From: Schaalia odontolytica
GTDB taxonomy: Bacteria > Actinomycetota > Actinomycetes > Actinomycetales > Actinomycetaceae
Assembly (NCBI RefSeq): GCF_009730335.1
Contig: NZ_CP046315.1
Location: forward strand, 1,426,001-1,490,000
Direction of reading: 5' to 3'
Length of the DNA: 64,000 nt
Notes under the pieces: generated by a model
What the model saw: the letters and a program-made list of their open reading frames with translations, nothing else
What the model was told of the DNA's origin: nothing
Databases searched by the model: none
Program-made: the position numbers and the translations under genes
Part shown: piece by piece, positions 40,293 through 50,400 of the stretch
Position numbering within the stretch: the first letter of the stretch is position 1
How the letters are laid out: the number at the start of each line of letters is the position of its first letter

Positions 40293-40805
40293 TTAGTCCG
40301 CGTCGTTGGCGCTCTCCCCGGTCTCCAGGCCGAGGCCGCGCGCAACATTCGGCGGGAAGAAGTTGGGGCCCTTGAGGACCTTTCCATCCTCGCGCAGCTT
40401 GACGGAGCCGTCCGGCATGAGCTTGGAGAGGTTCGAAGCCTGGACCTCGGCGAGCACAGAATCGAGATCCATTCCGGACTCGATCGCCATACCGTAGATG
40501 ACGTAGATGAGGTCGGCGAGGGCGTCCGCAGCCTCAATAACATCGCGCTCGCCATCGTCTGCCGCGACCGCCTCGGCGGTAGCCGTCTCAATGATCGCGC
40601 GCGCGCGCTTGCCGTACACCGCTCCCATGAGTTCAGCGAATTCTTCGGCGATGAGGCTCATGCGCATGCCGAGGCGCTCATAGGACAACGTCGGATCGTC
40701 GAAGGAACGAATCGGCATCGAGTAGGTGCGGTGGAACTCCTGGACGAGTTCCATCGGGCTGGGAGCGCTCTGAGTGTTCGAGGTGGGGGTGTTCTTCTCG
40801 CTCAT
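40293..40805 (-). CDS. PRA-PH/MazG-like nucleotide pyrophosphohydrolase
   Basis: 170 aa all-alpha NTP pyrophosphatase type. Metal-binding pattern EEFAELMGAVYG followed by ERDVIEAADALADLIYVIYG matches the E-x3-E and E-x2-D helices of this superfamily. The C-terminal part (LREDGKVLKGPNFFPPN) is typical of bacterial homologues annotated as phosphoribosyl-ATP pyrophosphohydrolase-like. Substrate unknown; housecleaning is likely. It overlaps the DsbA-like gene by 4 nt. Confidence 0.78.
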   Translation of the reverse strand: MSEKNTPTSNTQSAPSPMELVQEFHRTYSMPIRSFDDPTLSYERLGMRMSLIAEEFAELMGAVYGKRARAIIETATAEAVAADDGERDVIEAADALADLIYVIYGMAIESGMDLDSVLAEVQASNLSKLMPDGSVKLREDGKVLKGPNFFPPNVARGLGLETGESANDAD

Positions 40806-41485
40806 GCGTGATCCTTTCGAGACTGTTCCCAGGCCGTAGCCAGGATGTTCGTAAATGCGGTGATCGTTTGATGTCCATCGACGAGGTACTGCGCGTCAAA
40901 GACGTACGTGGGGACGGTGGTGACACCCATGTGCATCGCCATCTGGAAGTCCGAATACACGCGGGATGCCCATTCCTCGTCGCCCACAGCGAGAGCAGCA
41001 AGTTCCGGCGGCATTCCAATGTCCTGGGCGCACCCGATGAGAACCTCGGGGTGGGAGATGTCCAGCCCCATTTCGAAGTGGGCGCGCATGATGGCCTCGG
41101 CAACCTTCAGTTGCAGCGAGGAGGGACCTGCCACCGTATCGGCATCAATATCCGCATCGTGGGCGGCCGCGATGACGCGGTGTGCGCGCGATGTCGGAGC
41201 GATGATGAGGTTATCGAAGTCGAAGCAGATCCCCTCGCGCGCGCCGAGCGCCTGCATCCGCTCGTCAGATTCGCGCACTTCTTCGAGCGTCGCGGCACCG
41301 GATCCTACGAGAGCCACGACGCGGGGCTTGTCCACGGGGGCGTCGAGTTCCGGGTCAAGAAGGAAAGCGTGCAGGTAGACCTCGACCTCGTCACGATGCT
41401 CGAATTCCTCGAGAGCTGCGCGCAGGTGTCGCAGCCCGAGATAGCTCCACGGGTCACAGGTGTCGAGCCACATGTCGATACGCAC
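40802..41485 (-). CDS. DsbA family (FrnE-like) protein with a single active-site cysteine
   Basis: 227 aa, cytosolic, no signal peptide. N-terminal strand then DTCDPWSYLGLRHL, where FrnE-type oxidoreductases normally have CPWCyiG; the second Cys is Ser here. The helical insert and the cis-proline loop VTTVPTYVFDAQYLVDG are present. A monothiol enzyme or a non-redox role is possible. Co-transcribed with the pyrophosphohydrolase gene. Confidence 0.82.
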   Translation of the reverse strand: MRIDMWLDTCDPWSYLGLRHLRAALEEFEHRDEVEVYLHAFLLDPELDAPVDKPRVVALVGSGAATLEEVRESDERMQALGAREGICFDFDNLIIAPTSRAHRVIAAAHDADIDADTVAGPSSLQLKVAEAIMRAHFEMGLDISHPEVLIGCAQDIGMPPELAALAVGDEEWASRVYSDFQMAMHMGVTTVPTYVFDAQYLVDGHQTITAFTNILATAWEQSRKDHA

Positions 41486-41509
41486 GGCGCCTCCTCACGA
41501 TTGATATGG

Positions 41510-41537
41510 AAAACCCCGGAGCCTTTCGGCCCCGGGG
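41510..41537 (-). terminator. Terminator downstream of tRNA-Leu
   Basis: CCCCGGGGCC-GAAA-GGCTCCGGGG stem (10 bp with one mismatch) followed by TTTT on the minus strand, about 8 nt after the tRNA 3' end. Confidence 0.75.
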
Positions 41538-41544
41538 CATTTCG

Positions 41545-41631
41545 TGCGCGGAGGGGGACTTGAACCCCCACCCTCGTAAAATGAGGACTAGCACCTCAAG
41601 CTAGCGCGTCTGCCTATTCCGCCACCCGCGC
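41545..41631 (-). tRNA. tRNA-Leu (anticodon GAG)
   Basis: 87 nt, class II with a long variable arm. Acceptor stem GCGCGGG pairs with TCCGCGC, discriminator A, D-arm with GGCAGACGC, anticodon loop CTTGAGG (GAG, reads CUU/CUC), T-arm GGGGGTTCAAGTCCCCC. CCA is not encoded. Confidence 0.96.
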
Positions 41632-41709
41632 AGGTGAGCGATGCGAACCGTTGCGATCCGCAAGCGAGTAGAAGCTTAACACGATGTGGGCGAGAGGCGC
41701 CAATCGAAA

Positions 41710-42198
41710 CTAGGAGTCTTTTTCGCCGCCGCGCAGGCGCGAGTCAAGAGTGGCGAAAACCTTGGCAATTGAGTCGATATCGGCATCCGTCATGCCATCC
41801 AGGAGGTACTCGCTGACCGTCTGCTGATGCAGCTCTGTGGCAGCAAGCACAGTTTCGATCCCCTGGGTCGTCAGGCACGCGTCGTAGCCGCGGCGATCGA
41901 CCGCGGAGGGAACGCGTTCCACCCACCCGTCGCGTGACAGATTCGAAACGAGGTAGGTGACGCGCGACGGCGAATAAACGACGCGGTCGGCCAGCTCGCC
42001 CATACGCAGACGATGGCCAGGCGCCTCCCAGAGGGCCAGAAGAATATTGTAGTCGGGCATGGAAACCCCGTAGGTGCGCTTGAGGCGCGTCTCGAGAATG
42101 CCCTGCAGGCGCCCGGACGCCTCGAAGAAGACTCGCCATGCGGCAGCGCGCGCACTATTGGCCTGAACGATCGGCGTCAGTTGTGCTCGTGATTCCAT
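41710..42198 (-). CDS. MarR family transcriptional regulator
   Basis: 162 aa winged-helix regulator. The DNA-binding part reads GHRLRMGELADRVVYSPSRVTYLVSNL followed by wing VERVPSAVDRRGYDACLT (the typical MarR DRR motif). ATG 42198 has GAGGAGGGAG four nt upstream. It is divergent from a HAD phosphatase gene and may control it or itself. Effector unknown. Confidence 0.9.
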   Translation of the reverse strand: MESRAQLTPIVQANSARAAAWRVFFEASGRLQGILETRLKRTYGVSMPDYNILLALWEAPGHRLRMGELADRVVYSPSRVTYLVSNLSRDGWVERVPSAVDRRGYDACLTTQGIETVLAATELHQQTVSEYLLDGMTDADIDSIAKVFATLDSRLRGGEKDS

Positions 42199-42286
42199 GT
42201 CTCCCTCCTCGTGGTCGTGTCGGATGCTTCTCTCGGGATAATAGGGCATAGTGACTAAGAAAGCACCAACAACGCGGGGGAGCCAC

Positions 42287-42964
42287 GTGTCTTTATCCAT
42301 TTCTGTTGTCCTTTTTGACGTCGACGGAACGATTGTTGATTCCGCTCCGGCCGTCATGAGTGCATTTCGTGGCGCACTGTCAGACTACGATTGTCCGATC
42401 CCCGACGATCGGCGGCTTCGCACCTATGTCGGCCCGCCGCTGTGGTACTCCTTCGGCGACCTGGGGTACGAGGGTGAGCTCCTAGCCAACCTCGTGAGTG
42501 GCTACCGTTCGCGATATCAAGCTCACTTTCTTGATCCCGAGCCCTTCCCCGGGGTCATTGAGCTGCTTCACGAACTCCACAACGCTGGCGTTCCGTTGGC
42601 GACCGCGACGTCGAAGCAGGCCCCGATGGCTCTCGCTCAGATGGAGCATCTCGGCCTGTCCAGCGTTTTTGATGTGATTGCCGGGGCTACCCCCGACCCG
42701 GCCTCGAGCAAAGCAACAGTCATTCACGAGGCTCTGACACGTTTGGAGGATCGCGGCGCCGATATCTCCCGCCCCGTTATCGTCGGCGACTCGATCTGGG
42801 ACGTGCGCGGCGCTAAGGAGGCTGGCATTCCGGTGATCGGCGTTGGGTGGGGCTACGCAACGGACGATGGCCTGGCCGATGCGGATGCCGTGTGCGACAC
42901 GGTCGATGACCTGCGCACATACCTCCTGGATGGCGTGGCGCAGCACGCGCGAAGCGCTGGTTAG
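42287..42964 (+). CDS. HAD family hydrolase (phosphoglycolate phosphatase-like)
   Basis: 225 aa. Catalytic LFDVDGTIVDSAPAV (two Asp), motif II LATATSKQAP, and motif IV VIVGDSIWDVRGAKEAG are all present. Related to Gph/PpaX small-molecule phosphatases. GTG 42287 is preferred because GGGGGAG lies 4 nt upstream; the ORF could extend 12 codons to GTG 42251, which lacks a site. Its end overlaps the convergent dnaE2 stop. Confidence 0.88.
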   Translation: MSLSISVVLFDVDGTIVDSAPAVMSAFRGALSDYDCPIPDDRRLRTYVGPPLWYSFGDLGYEGELLANLVSGYRSRYQAHFLDPEPFPGVIELLHELHNAGVPLATATSKQAPMALAQMEHLGLSSVFDVIAGATPDPASSKATVIHEALTRLEDRGADISRPVIVGDSIWDVRGAKEAGIPVIGVGWGYATDDGLADADAVCDTVDDLRTYLLDGVAQHARSAG

Positions 42965-45900
42965 CGAAAGTCTCGGGATCGCACATCGATGGGCAGGTCG
43001 ACGGGGACGATCTGGAAGGCTTGCACGTTAATCGCGCCATCACCCCATTCGAGTGTCCCGCGAACGAGGAGTGCGTTCGACTCCAGGCACACGCGTCGAA
43101 ACTTTTTCCACGCGCCCACTGACACCGAGACGTTGACGAAACCCGTCTCGTCTTCAAGGGAGAGGAACGTGATCCCCCCGCCCGTGTGCGGGCGCTGTCG
43201 ATGGGTGACGACTCCGGCGATGTCGATGATGCGTCCGGCCAGGTGCTGGCCCAGCTCGCCAGCCCGGAGGACGCTAGCGGGCAGCGATCCGCGGACGTAG
43301 CTGAAAGGGTGGCGCCCCGGGGTCAGCCCCGTCGAAGCGACATCCGAGCGCATGCGCTCCGCCTCCGATAACGAAGGCAGCTCGGGAACGCGCGCCCCCA
43401 CCTCCGTGCCCGGAAGGAATGGCTGCCATTGACCGGCCCGAGCCTGTGGCTGCGCGAGTGCCCCCGCAGCCCATGCGCCCTCGCGCCGCCCGACCCCCAG
43501 GCACTCGAGAGCGCCGGCCATCGCGAGCTTTTCCATGGCAGAGGCGCTCACGTGGGCTCGCCGCGCGAGGTCCGCCTGACTCGTAAATGCTCCCTGACGC
43601 CTGGCTTCGACGATGCGCTCGGCGACCGCGCCCAGGCCTCGTACCTGAGAGAGCCCGATACGCACCGCAAGCTCGCGATCGACATCGAGGGCAACGGTGC
43701 CGCGCGAGGGCAAAGCCTCCGGGCGCCCCGGGTTGTAGGACTCCCCCGCCTCATCGTCGCCCACGCGCTGCACGCTCGCGTCGACGAGTGAATCGTTGAC
43801 TGACGGACCCACCACGCGCACCCCGTGCCTGCGGGCGTCCTGCACGAGGGTCGCGGGCGAATAGAAGCCCATCGGCTGGGAGGCCAGGATCGCGGCATAA
43901 AAGTGCTCGGGGGCGTGCACCTTCAGCCAGGACGACGCGTACACGATGTGTGCGAAGGAAAACGAATGAGACTCCGGGAACCCGAAGTCCGCAAAGCCCT
44001 TGAGCTGTTCGAAGATACGCTCGCGCGTGGGCGCGTCGATACCCCGTTCCTCCATGCCCGCCATAAGGTCCCCCTTGAGAGCTTCCATGCGCTCCGGGCT
44101 GCGCTTGGCCCCCATCGCGCGGCGCAGCTGATCGGCGCGTGCCCCAGATAATCCCGCTGCATCCGTCGCGATGCGCATGAGCTGCTCCTGAAAGAGGGGA
44201 ACCCCGAGCGTCTGGCGCAGGGCAGGCTCAAGGAGTGGGTGCAGATAGGTGACCTCCTCGCGTCCCGAACGGCGGCGCAAATAGGGGTTGACTGAGCGCC
44301 CCTGGATCGGCCCCGGTCGGATCAGAGCGACCTCCACGACAATGTCGTAGAAGCAGCGCGGCTTGAGCCGGGGAAGCGTATTCATCTGCGCACGTGACTC
44401 CACCTGGAAGACGCCCACCGTGTCGGCCGCGCACAGCAAGTCATAGACCCTCGGATCCTCCTCCGGCAGGGTATGCAGGCCCAGGGGTTGGCCCTCGCGC
44501 CCTTCCACTACTCGAGGTGCCCAGCCACGCAGCTGATTCGAGGCCTCCCCCGCACGCGCGCCACCCGCCCGGAGCTCGTCGAAGGCGACGCGCAACGCGG
44601 TCAACATGCCGAGCGATAGCAGGTCGAACTTCACGAGGCCGGCATCCGCACAGTCCTCCTTATCCCATTGGAGAACCGTACGTCCCGGCATCGCGGCCCA
44701 CCCAACCGGGCAGATGCGCGACACCGGCTGATCGGTGAGCACCATGCCGCCTGAGTGGATCCCCATGTGCCGGGGAAGACGCGCGAGCGCCTGGGCCGCA
44801 TCACCAACGAGGGGTGGCACTTCTCCCCTGCCCTGGGACCAGGCTGTGGCCGTACCGGCCGGGTATCCGAGGGCGCGTGCGACATCGCGGATCGCTGAGC
44901 GCGGGCGGTACGTGATGACGTTCGCGACCTGGGCCGCGCGATCCCTCCCAAACGTGTCGTAGACGTACTGGATGACCTCTTCTCGACGACACGCCTCGAT
45001 ATCGACATCGATATCCGGTGGCCCCGAGCGCGCATCGGATAAAAATCGCTCGAACAGCAGGTTGTGGCGCACCGCGTCGACCGCTGTGATTCCCAGGCAA
45101 TAGCACACCGCTGAGTTGGCGGCGCTGCCCCGCCCCTGGCACAGGATTCCGTTGCGGGCGCAAAAGTCGACGATGTCTTTGACGATGAGGAAGTAGCCTG
45201 CAAAGCCGAGGCGCTCGATGACCCCCAGTTCGTGCTCGATCGTCTCCCATGCCCGGGGGTGGTGCGCGCGTGATCCGTAGCGCACGCTCGCGCCCTCGTA
45301 GGTGCAGTGCGCGAGCCAGCTGTCCGGGGTGTGCCCGTCGGGGACCTGGGTGCGCGGCAAGCGCGGGGCGACGAGGCGCAGGTCGAAAGCGCACGCGGCT
45401 GCGACCTCGCATGCGTTGTCGAGTGCCTGCGGGTGTGCTCCATGCAGTCGTGCCATCTCCGCGGGTGAACGCAGGAAAGAGCGGTGCGCGCCCAGGTGAG
45501 CCTCCGCCTCGTTCAAGGAAGATCCCAAGCGGGTCGCCGTCAAAATGTCGCCGAGCGCCTGCTTCGAGGGTGAGGACATGCGCGCTCCGCTCGTCGCCAC
45601 CAGGCGAGTTCCGCTCGCGCGCGCAAGCTCCGCGAGTACGTCTCCGACCTCGTCTTCATCCCCACGCGCAGCCTGCCACTCGACGAGGACCTGGTCGCAC
45701 CCAAAAGCGTCTACAAGTCCGTCCAGGACTCGGCGTGCGGGCGCCGTGCCCCCGGCTCGTAGCGCGCGCATGAGCGGGCCCCGCCTACCGCCAGTGAGGA
45801 CGACGAGCTCCCCTCCGGCCTCACTCAGATTGACGAGGTCGTGGCGTGGATTGCGCTGCCCGGGTTCAGACAGTGCTCGAGCGCTCATCGCTCCCACGAG

Positions 45901-46245
45901 ATGCGCGTAGCCGGTGGGGCTGGCCGCCACAATGGGGAGGCGCATCCCCGGGTCTTCAGCTCCGGGAGCAAGTCCCCATCCCGGCGCAGATGAACCCGGA
46001 ACAATGCCCCTCAGAGCATCCGGCGCGAGCGTGAGCTCAGCGCCGTACACGATCGGCAGGCCGGCCGTGCGGGCAGCCATGGTCGTCTGAACCGTCGAGT
46101 ACATGCCGTCGACGTCGAGAATCGCGAGGGCATCGAGCCCGAGGCGCGCAGCTTCCTCCACCATACGCGCGGGCTCGTCGGTCCCGTCCAGAAACGTGAA
46201 GGCGCTGTGCGCATGCAGTTCTGCGTAGCGTCGTTCCGTGGTCAT
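42961..46245 (-). CDS. dnaE2: Error-prone DNA polymerase III alpha subunit DnaE2
   Basis: 1094 aa C-family polymerase used in SOS mutagenesis. PHP domain from the start (ELHAHSAFTFLDG), polymerase active site PDIDVDIEACRREEVIQYVY, and a C-terminal OB domain (IIDIAGVVTHRQRPHTGGG). No proofreading exonuclease or beta-rich tail of DnaE1 is seen. ATG 46245 follows a LexA box and TATAAT directly, giving a leaderless SOS transcript. Works with ImuA' and ImuB (about 5 kb away). Confidence 0.95.
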   Translation of the reverse strand: MTTERRYAELHAHSAFTFLDGTDEPARMVEEAARLGLDALAILDVDGMYSTVQTTMAARTAGLPIVYGAELTLAPDALRGIVPGSSAPGWGLAPGAEDPGMRLPIVAASPTGYAHLVGAMSARALSEPGQRNPRHDLVNLSEAGGELVVLTGGRRGPLMRALRAGGTAPARRVLDGLVDAFGCDQVLVEWQAARGDEDEVGDVLAELARASGTRLVATSGARMSSPSKQALGDILTATRLGSSLNEAEAHLGAHRSFLRSPAEMARLHGAHPQALDNACEVAAACAFDLRLVAPRLPRTQVPDGHTPDSWLAHCTYEGASVRYGSRAHHPRAWETIEHELGVIERLGFAGYFLIVKDIVDFCARNGILCQGRGSAANSAVCYCLGITAVDAVRHNLLFERFLSDARSGPPDIDVDIEACRREEVIQYVYDTFGRDRAAQVANVITYRPRSAIRDVARALGYPAGTATAWSQGRGEVPPLVGDAAQALARLPRHMGIHSGGMVLTDQPVSRICPVGWAAMPGRTVLQWDKEDCADAGLVKFDLLSLGMLTALRVAFDELRAGGARAGEASNQLRGWAPRVVEGREGQPLGLHTLPEEDPRVYDLLCAADTVGVFQVESRAQMNTLPRLKPRCFYDIVVEVALIRPGPIQGRSVNPYLRRRSGREEVTYLHPLLEPALRQTLGVPLFQEQLMRIATDAAGLSGARADQLRRAMGAKRSPERMEALKGDLMAGMEERGIDAPTRERIFEQLKGFADFGFPESHSFSFAHIVYASSWLKVHAPEHFYAAILASQPMGFYSPATLVQDARRHGVRVVGPSVNDSLVDASVQRVGDDEAGESYNPGRPEALPSRGTVALDVDRELAVRIGLSQVRGLGAVAERIVEARRQGAFTSQADLARRAHVSASAMEKLAMAGALECLGVGRREGAWAAGALAQPQARAGQWQPFLPGTEVGARVPELPSLSEAERMRSDVASTGLTPGRHPFSYVRGSLPASVLRAGELGQHLAGRIIDIAGVVTHRQRPHTGGGITFLSLEDETGFVNVSVSVGAWKKFRRVCLESNALLVRGTLEWGDGAINVQAFQIVPVDLPIDVRSRDFR

Positions 46246-46273
46246 GCAGCCATTATATAGAACATATGTTCGA
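46246..46273 (-). promoter_or_regulatory. dnaE2 SOS promoter: LexA box plus TATAAT
   Basis: Minus strand reads TCGAACATATGTTCTA (46258-46273), a near-perfect actinobacterial SOS box, then TATAAT (46252-46257) and six nt to the ATG. LexA would cover the promoter. Confidence 0.9.
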
Positions 46274-46349
46274 TACTGTTGTTGGGGGGAGCTGCGTTGG
46301 CGCGTACAGATGGGGTGAAAGGCGCCCCTCCCACGAGGAGCACAAGCCC

Positions 46350-46355
46350 TATGCT
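46350..46355 (+). promoter_or_regulatory. -10 element of leaderless alcohol dehydrogenase gene
   Basis: TATGCT lies exactly 6 nt before ATG 46362, the same spacing as in dnaE2 and the lacI-type gene. No convincing -35 is seen. Confidence 0.4.
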
Positions 46356-46361
46356 GGGAGC

Positions 46362-47426
46362 ATGGAATCCATGCTCGCAGCGTCGCTTCGCTCCCCCGGC
46401 GCCCTGGTACTCGACGAACGCCCCATCCCAACACTCGGCCCACGCGACGTTCTCCTCTCCGTCGAAGCAACAACCCTGTGCGGCACGGACTTGCGCATCG
46501 CAACAGGACAAAAGACGAACGGCGTCACCCCGGGCGTAGTCCTCGGGCACGAAATCGCCGCACGCGTGTGGCGTGTTGGAAGCGACCTCACCGCAGGGGT
46601 CGACGTTCCGGCTCCGGGTACGCAGGTCGGACTCGCTCCCGAGATTGCCTGCGGACACTGCGCCCCCTGTACGAGTGGGCGCTCTAACGTGTGCGCGAAC
46701 ATGCGCCTATTCGGAACGGGGGTGGATGGAGCCCTCGCAGACTTCATAATCGTCCCCGAAGAAGCGCTCGCGTGCATTACCCCCGTCGCTCGCGAGATCG
46801 CCCCGCCTCACCTCGCGCTCGCCGAGCCGCTCTCGTGCTGCCTGCGCGCAACAACACGCCTACCCATCGAATCCAACTCCCGTGTGCTCGTTCTGGGAAC
46901 TGGCCCGATCGGCCTCATCCACTGCGCACTCGCGGTTTCTGCCGGCGCGCGCGTCATGGCCTGCGGCCGACAGGCGCGCCTCGAACCCGCGCGAGCGATG
47001 GGAGCCGAGTTGACGACCGGCGCTCAAGGCGAGGATCTTGTGCGTGAGGTCATGACGTGGACTGACGGTGTCGGAGCAGACGTCGTCATCATCGCAGTCG
47101 GAGCCCCAGCCCTCGTCTCCGTTGCCGCTCAGTGCGCGCGCATCGGCGGCCACATTTCTTTCTTCGCAGGCTTCCCCGCGGGAGCGATGACTCAGATCGA
47201 CCCGAACCTCGTGCACTACCGGGAGCTGACCATCAGCGGCAGCGCGAACGCGACCCTTGACGACTACACGGCGGCCGTCGAAGCGCTCTCAAGCGGACGC
47301 ATTAACCTGTCGCCACTCATCACACACGAGTATGAGCTGTCCGACGTCAGCGACGCCCTCAACGCCGTGCGCACACGCGCCGGCCTGAAGGTCGCCGTGC
47401 GCCCGAAAGGCTTCGCCGCCCTTTAG
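46362..47426 (+). CDS. Zinc-dependent alcohol dehydrogenase family protein
   Basis: 354 aa medium-chain dehydrogenase. Catalytic zinc ligands in TTLCGTDLRIA and LGHEIAARV, structural zinc cluster of four Cys in CGHCAPCTSGRSNVC, and NAD site VLVLGTGPIGLIHCA. Closest in style to sorbitol/threonine dehydrogenases; substrate unknown. ATG 46362 (leaderless) or ATG 46371 (GGAG 9 nt upstream) are both possible. Divergent from dnaE2, convergent with the helicase gene. Confidence 0.87.
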   Translation: MESMLAASLRSPGALVLDERPIPTLGPRDVLLSVEATTLCGTDLRIATGQKTNGVTPGVVLGHEIAARVWRVGSDLTAGVDVPAPGTQVGLAPEIACGHCAPCTSGRSNVCANMRLFGTGVDGALADFIIVPEEALACITPVAREIAPPHLALAEPLSCCLRATTRLPIESNSRVLVLGTGPIGLIHCALAVSAGARVMACGRQARLEPARAMGAELTTGAQGEDLVREVMTWTDGVGADVVIIAVGAPALVSVAAQCARIGGHISFFAGFPAGAMTQIDPNLVHYRELTISGSANATLDDYTAAVEALSSGRINLSPLITHEYELSDVSDALNAVRTRAGLKVAVRPKGFAAL

Positions 47427-50400
47427 TCGAGGAGCCCGCGCAGGTCCGCCTCGCTCAGGCGAGCGCCCATTCCAGTCCCGTTCATCACCGAAGAAATGAG
47501 CTGGCGCTTGCGATCCTGAAGCTCCACAACCTTCGCCTCGATCGTATCAGTCGCAACCATTCGATAGACGTTGACTTTCTTCATCTGACCGATGCGGTGC
47601 GCGCGATCAATCGCCTGCTCCTCCGCGGCAGGATTCCACCAGGGATCCATGACGTAGACGTAGTCCGCCTCGGTGAGGGTCAATCCGGAACCGCCAGCCT
47701 TCAGCGAGATGAGGAAGACTTGAGCATCGCCCGAGCGGAACTTCTCGATGACCTCAGCCCGACCACGCGTCGACCCATCGAGCTGCACGGCGGATATTCC
47801 ACGGCGCTCAAGCATGTGCCGGATACGCTCCAGGAACGAGGTGAACTGGCTAAACACCAAGGCCTGATGTCCGAGTGGCACAATCTCATCCAGGCGATCC
47901 GCCAGGTACTCGATTTTTGCCGACCCCACGTGCGCATACGACTCCTCGACGAGAGCCGGATCGAGCGCTAGCTGACGCAGCCTCGTAATCGCCGCAAGCA
48001 CACTCATGCGGTTCGCATCCACATCTCGCAGCAGGTCGAGAATCCGGGCGCGCTCGCGGGCCAGATACTGATCGTAGATACGGCGGTGTTCCTTGCCCAA
48101 ATCGACGCGCACAATGTCGACGATCTTATCGGGCAGATCCGGAGCGACCTCCTCCTTCGTGCGCCGCAGAACAAAGGGCGCGACATAGGCCGTCAGGCGC
48201 CCGAGCATCGCCGGATCCGCGCCATTTTCGATGGGCCTGCGCACCTGCTGCTGGAATGTCTCCCACGGGGGCAGGAGGCCGGGGCACGTCAAGGAAAGCA
48301 ACGACCACAGGTCTCCCAGCGAGTTTTCGATGGGGGTACCCGACACAGCCAACTTCCAGGGCGACTCAAGATCGCGAAGCGCTCGGTAGGTTGCGGTACG
48401 AGGGTTTTTCACCGCTTGCGCTTCATCGATGACAACTCCGCCGAGGCGCACCTGGTTCCACTGCTCCGCCTCCAGGCGGGCGAGCGTGTAGGAGGTGACG
48501 ACGATATCCATATCGGCAACCTCCTCCTGAATCGTCGTCCCACGGCGCGTGGCCGTTTCCGTCACCGCGCGCACACGCAGGTGCGGTGTGAAGGTGCGCG
48601 CCTGGTCTATCCACACGCCAACGACGGAGGTCGGCGCCACGACGAGAACTGGCGAGGGATCGCCGGCGGGTGCATGCGCTCGCAGCGCTGCCACAGCCGA
48701 CAGGATCTGAACGGTTTTACCCAGGCCCATGTCATCCGCCAAAATTCCACCGATTCCACCGGACAAGCGAGCCGTTAGCCAAGCGTGGCCGTGCCGTTGG
48801 TACGGCCGCAGAACCGAGCTGAGCGATGGTACCGGCGGCACACCTTCATCCGCGGAGCCGTCGCGCAGCGGAGCGACCCGCATCCTCCACGCGTCACTGA
48901 GGCTCACGTGGTCGGATGCACTCGCGAATAGATCGACGACGCCGACCTGCATCGGCGTGAGCCTGAACCCCTCGCCGTCCCATCCCGCCAGGGTGCGCGC
49001 CTCTTCCAGCAACGTCGCCAAGGAGCGAATACGTTCGCCGTCAAGGCGTACCCACGTTCCCTCGACCTCGACGTAATCCTGTCCGTTGGCGATCGCTTCG
49101 AGCGCTTCGCGCACGCTGATCGTGACGCGGCCGAGGCGCAGGCGCACGTTGAGGTCAAACCAGTCACGCGTGGCTGGATCAACGCTCACATCGACATCGA
49201 ATCCGTCTTCTCGCACGTCGATGGCACGCACGTCCTCCGCAACGTCCCACACGAGGCCATCGATGCCCTCAGCATCAACAACCGCTTCCAAGAAGGCGGG
49301 AACACGCCACGGAGACAGCCTCCCCGTCGTCGGAGGCGCGGTCCACAGGGCGGAGTCGAACCCACGTCCCCACAACTCGACGCGACCCAGGATCTCGGCC
49401 ACGTCCTCGTCCTCCACGCAGTGGGCCACAGGAGTGCGCGAGCGTGACTCACCCTGACGATACTCGGCCCACCAACGCACAACGACAGATTCCCCGTCGC
49501 GTCGCACCGTGCCCACGAGCGACACGTCCGGGCGAGCCTGAGGGTCAAAACTGCCATCGGAGGAAGCCATCGAAAAACGCTTGAGGAGGGCGGGTAGCCA
49601 CGTGCCACGAAACTGCGCGACATCTGCGGCAGGAATATGCAAGCCTCGATCGAGAGGAAAGCCGTCAAGCATTCCCACACCCTCAATCCGCGCGATTCCG
49701 CGCCCTCCATCCAGCAGCAGCACACTCGCGTCGCGGTCGATGCGCGGCCTCGTGACCACCTCGTCTCCGTTGCGCGCGACGACTCTGACGTCAAGGCCGT
49801 CGTCACCGGAGCGCACATCAATGTCCGCGTCCCAGGTCGCGTGCGAGAGCACCACCCTCTCATCGGCGTCAGGCGAGGCGTAGAGCTCAACCCCGGCCCG
49901 CAGCAGACGCGCCAGCCACGCGTAGGCATGCTCGCCCAGCGAACTAAGCGTCACCTCCGTGCGCGAGTGCCACGAACGCGATTCACGCGACAGGCGGTAC
50001 CCCTCGCGCATGAGAGAGACATGCGTGGGATCCAGCCCATCCGTCACTGACGCCCACTGCGTCGCCGTCAAATCGAGCCACGAAGCCCTCTTCGTCGTCC
50101 ACCCGGATGAGGAGCTTCGGCGCAGCGGGATCAGAGACGGCTCGACCCCGGGATCATGCGCATCAACGACGAGGGCCAACGGCTCGCCCAGGCGGTCGCG
50201 GTCAGAACCCAGCATTTGCTCGAGGACACGGCTCCATTCAGGCACCGAGCGCTGCTTGTCGCGGGCATCCTCGCGCCCAACAATGAGCGTCGCTACCGTA
50301 TGGGGACAGTCACTGCGCAGCGGGCACGCACACGCGAGGGAGGGACGCACAGCGTCCTGTGCGACGCGCACCCGATAGGTCAGCCCGGCTTCCTTCACGC

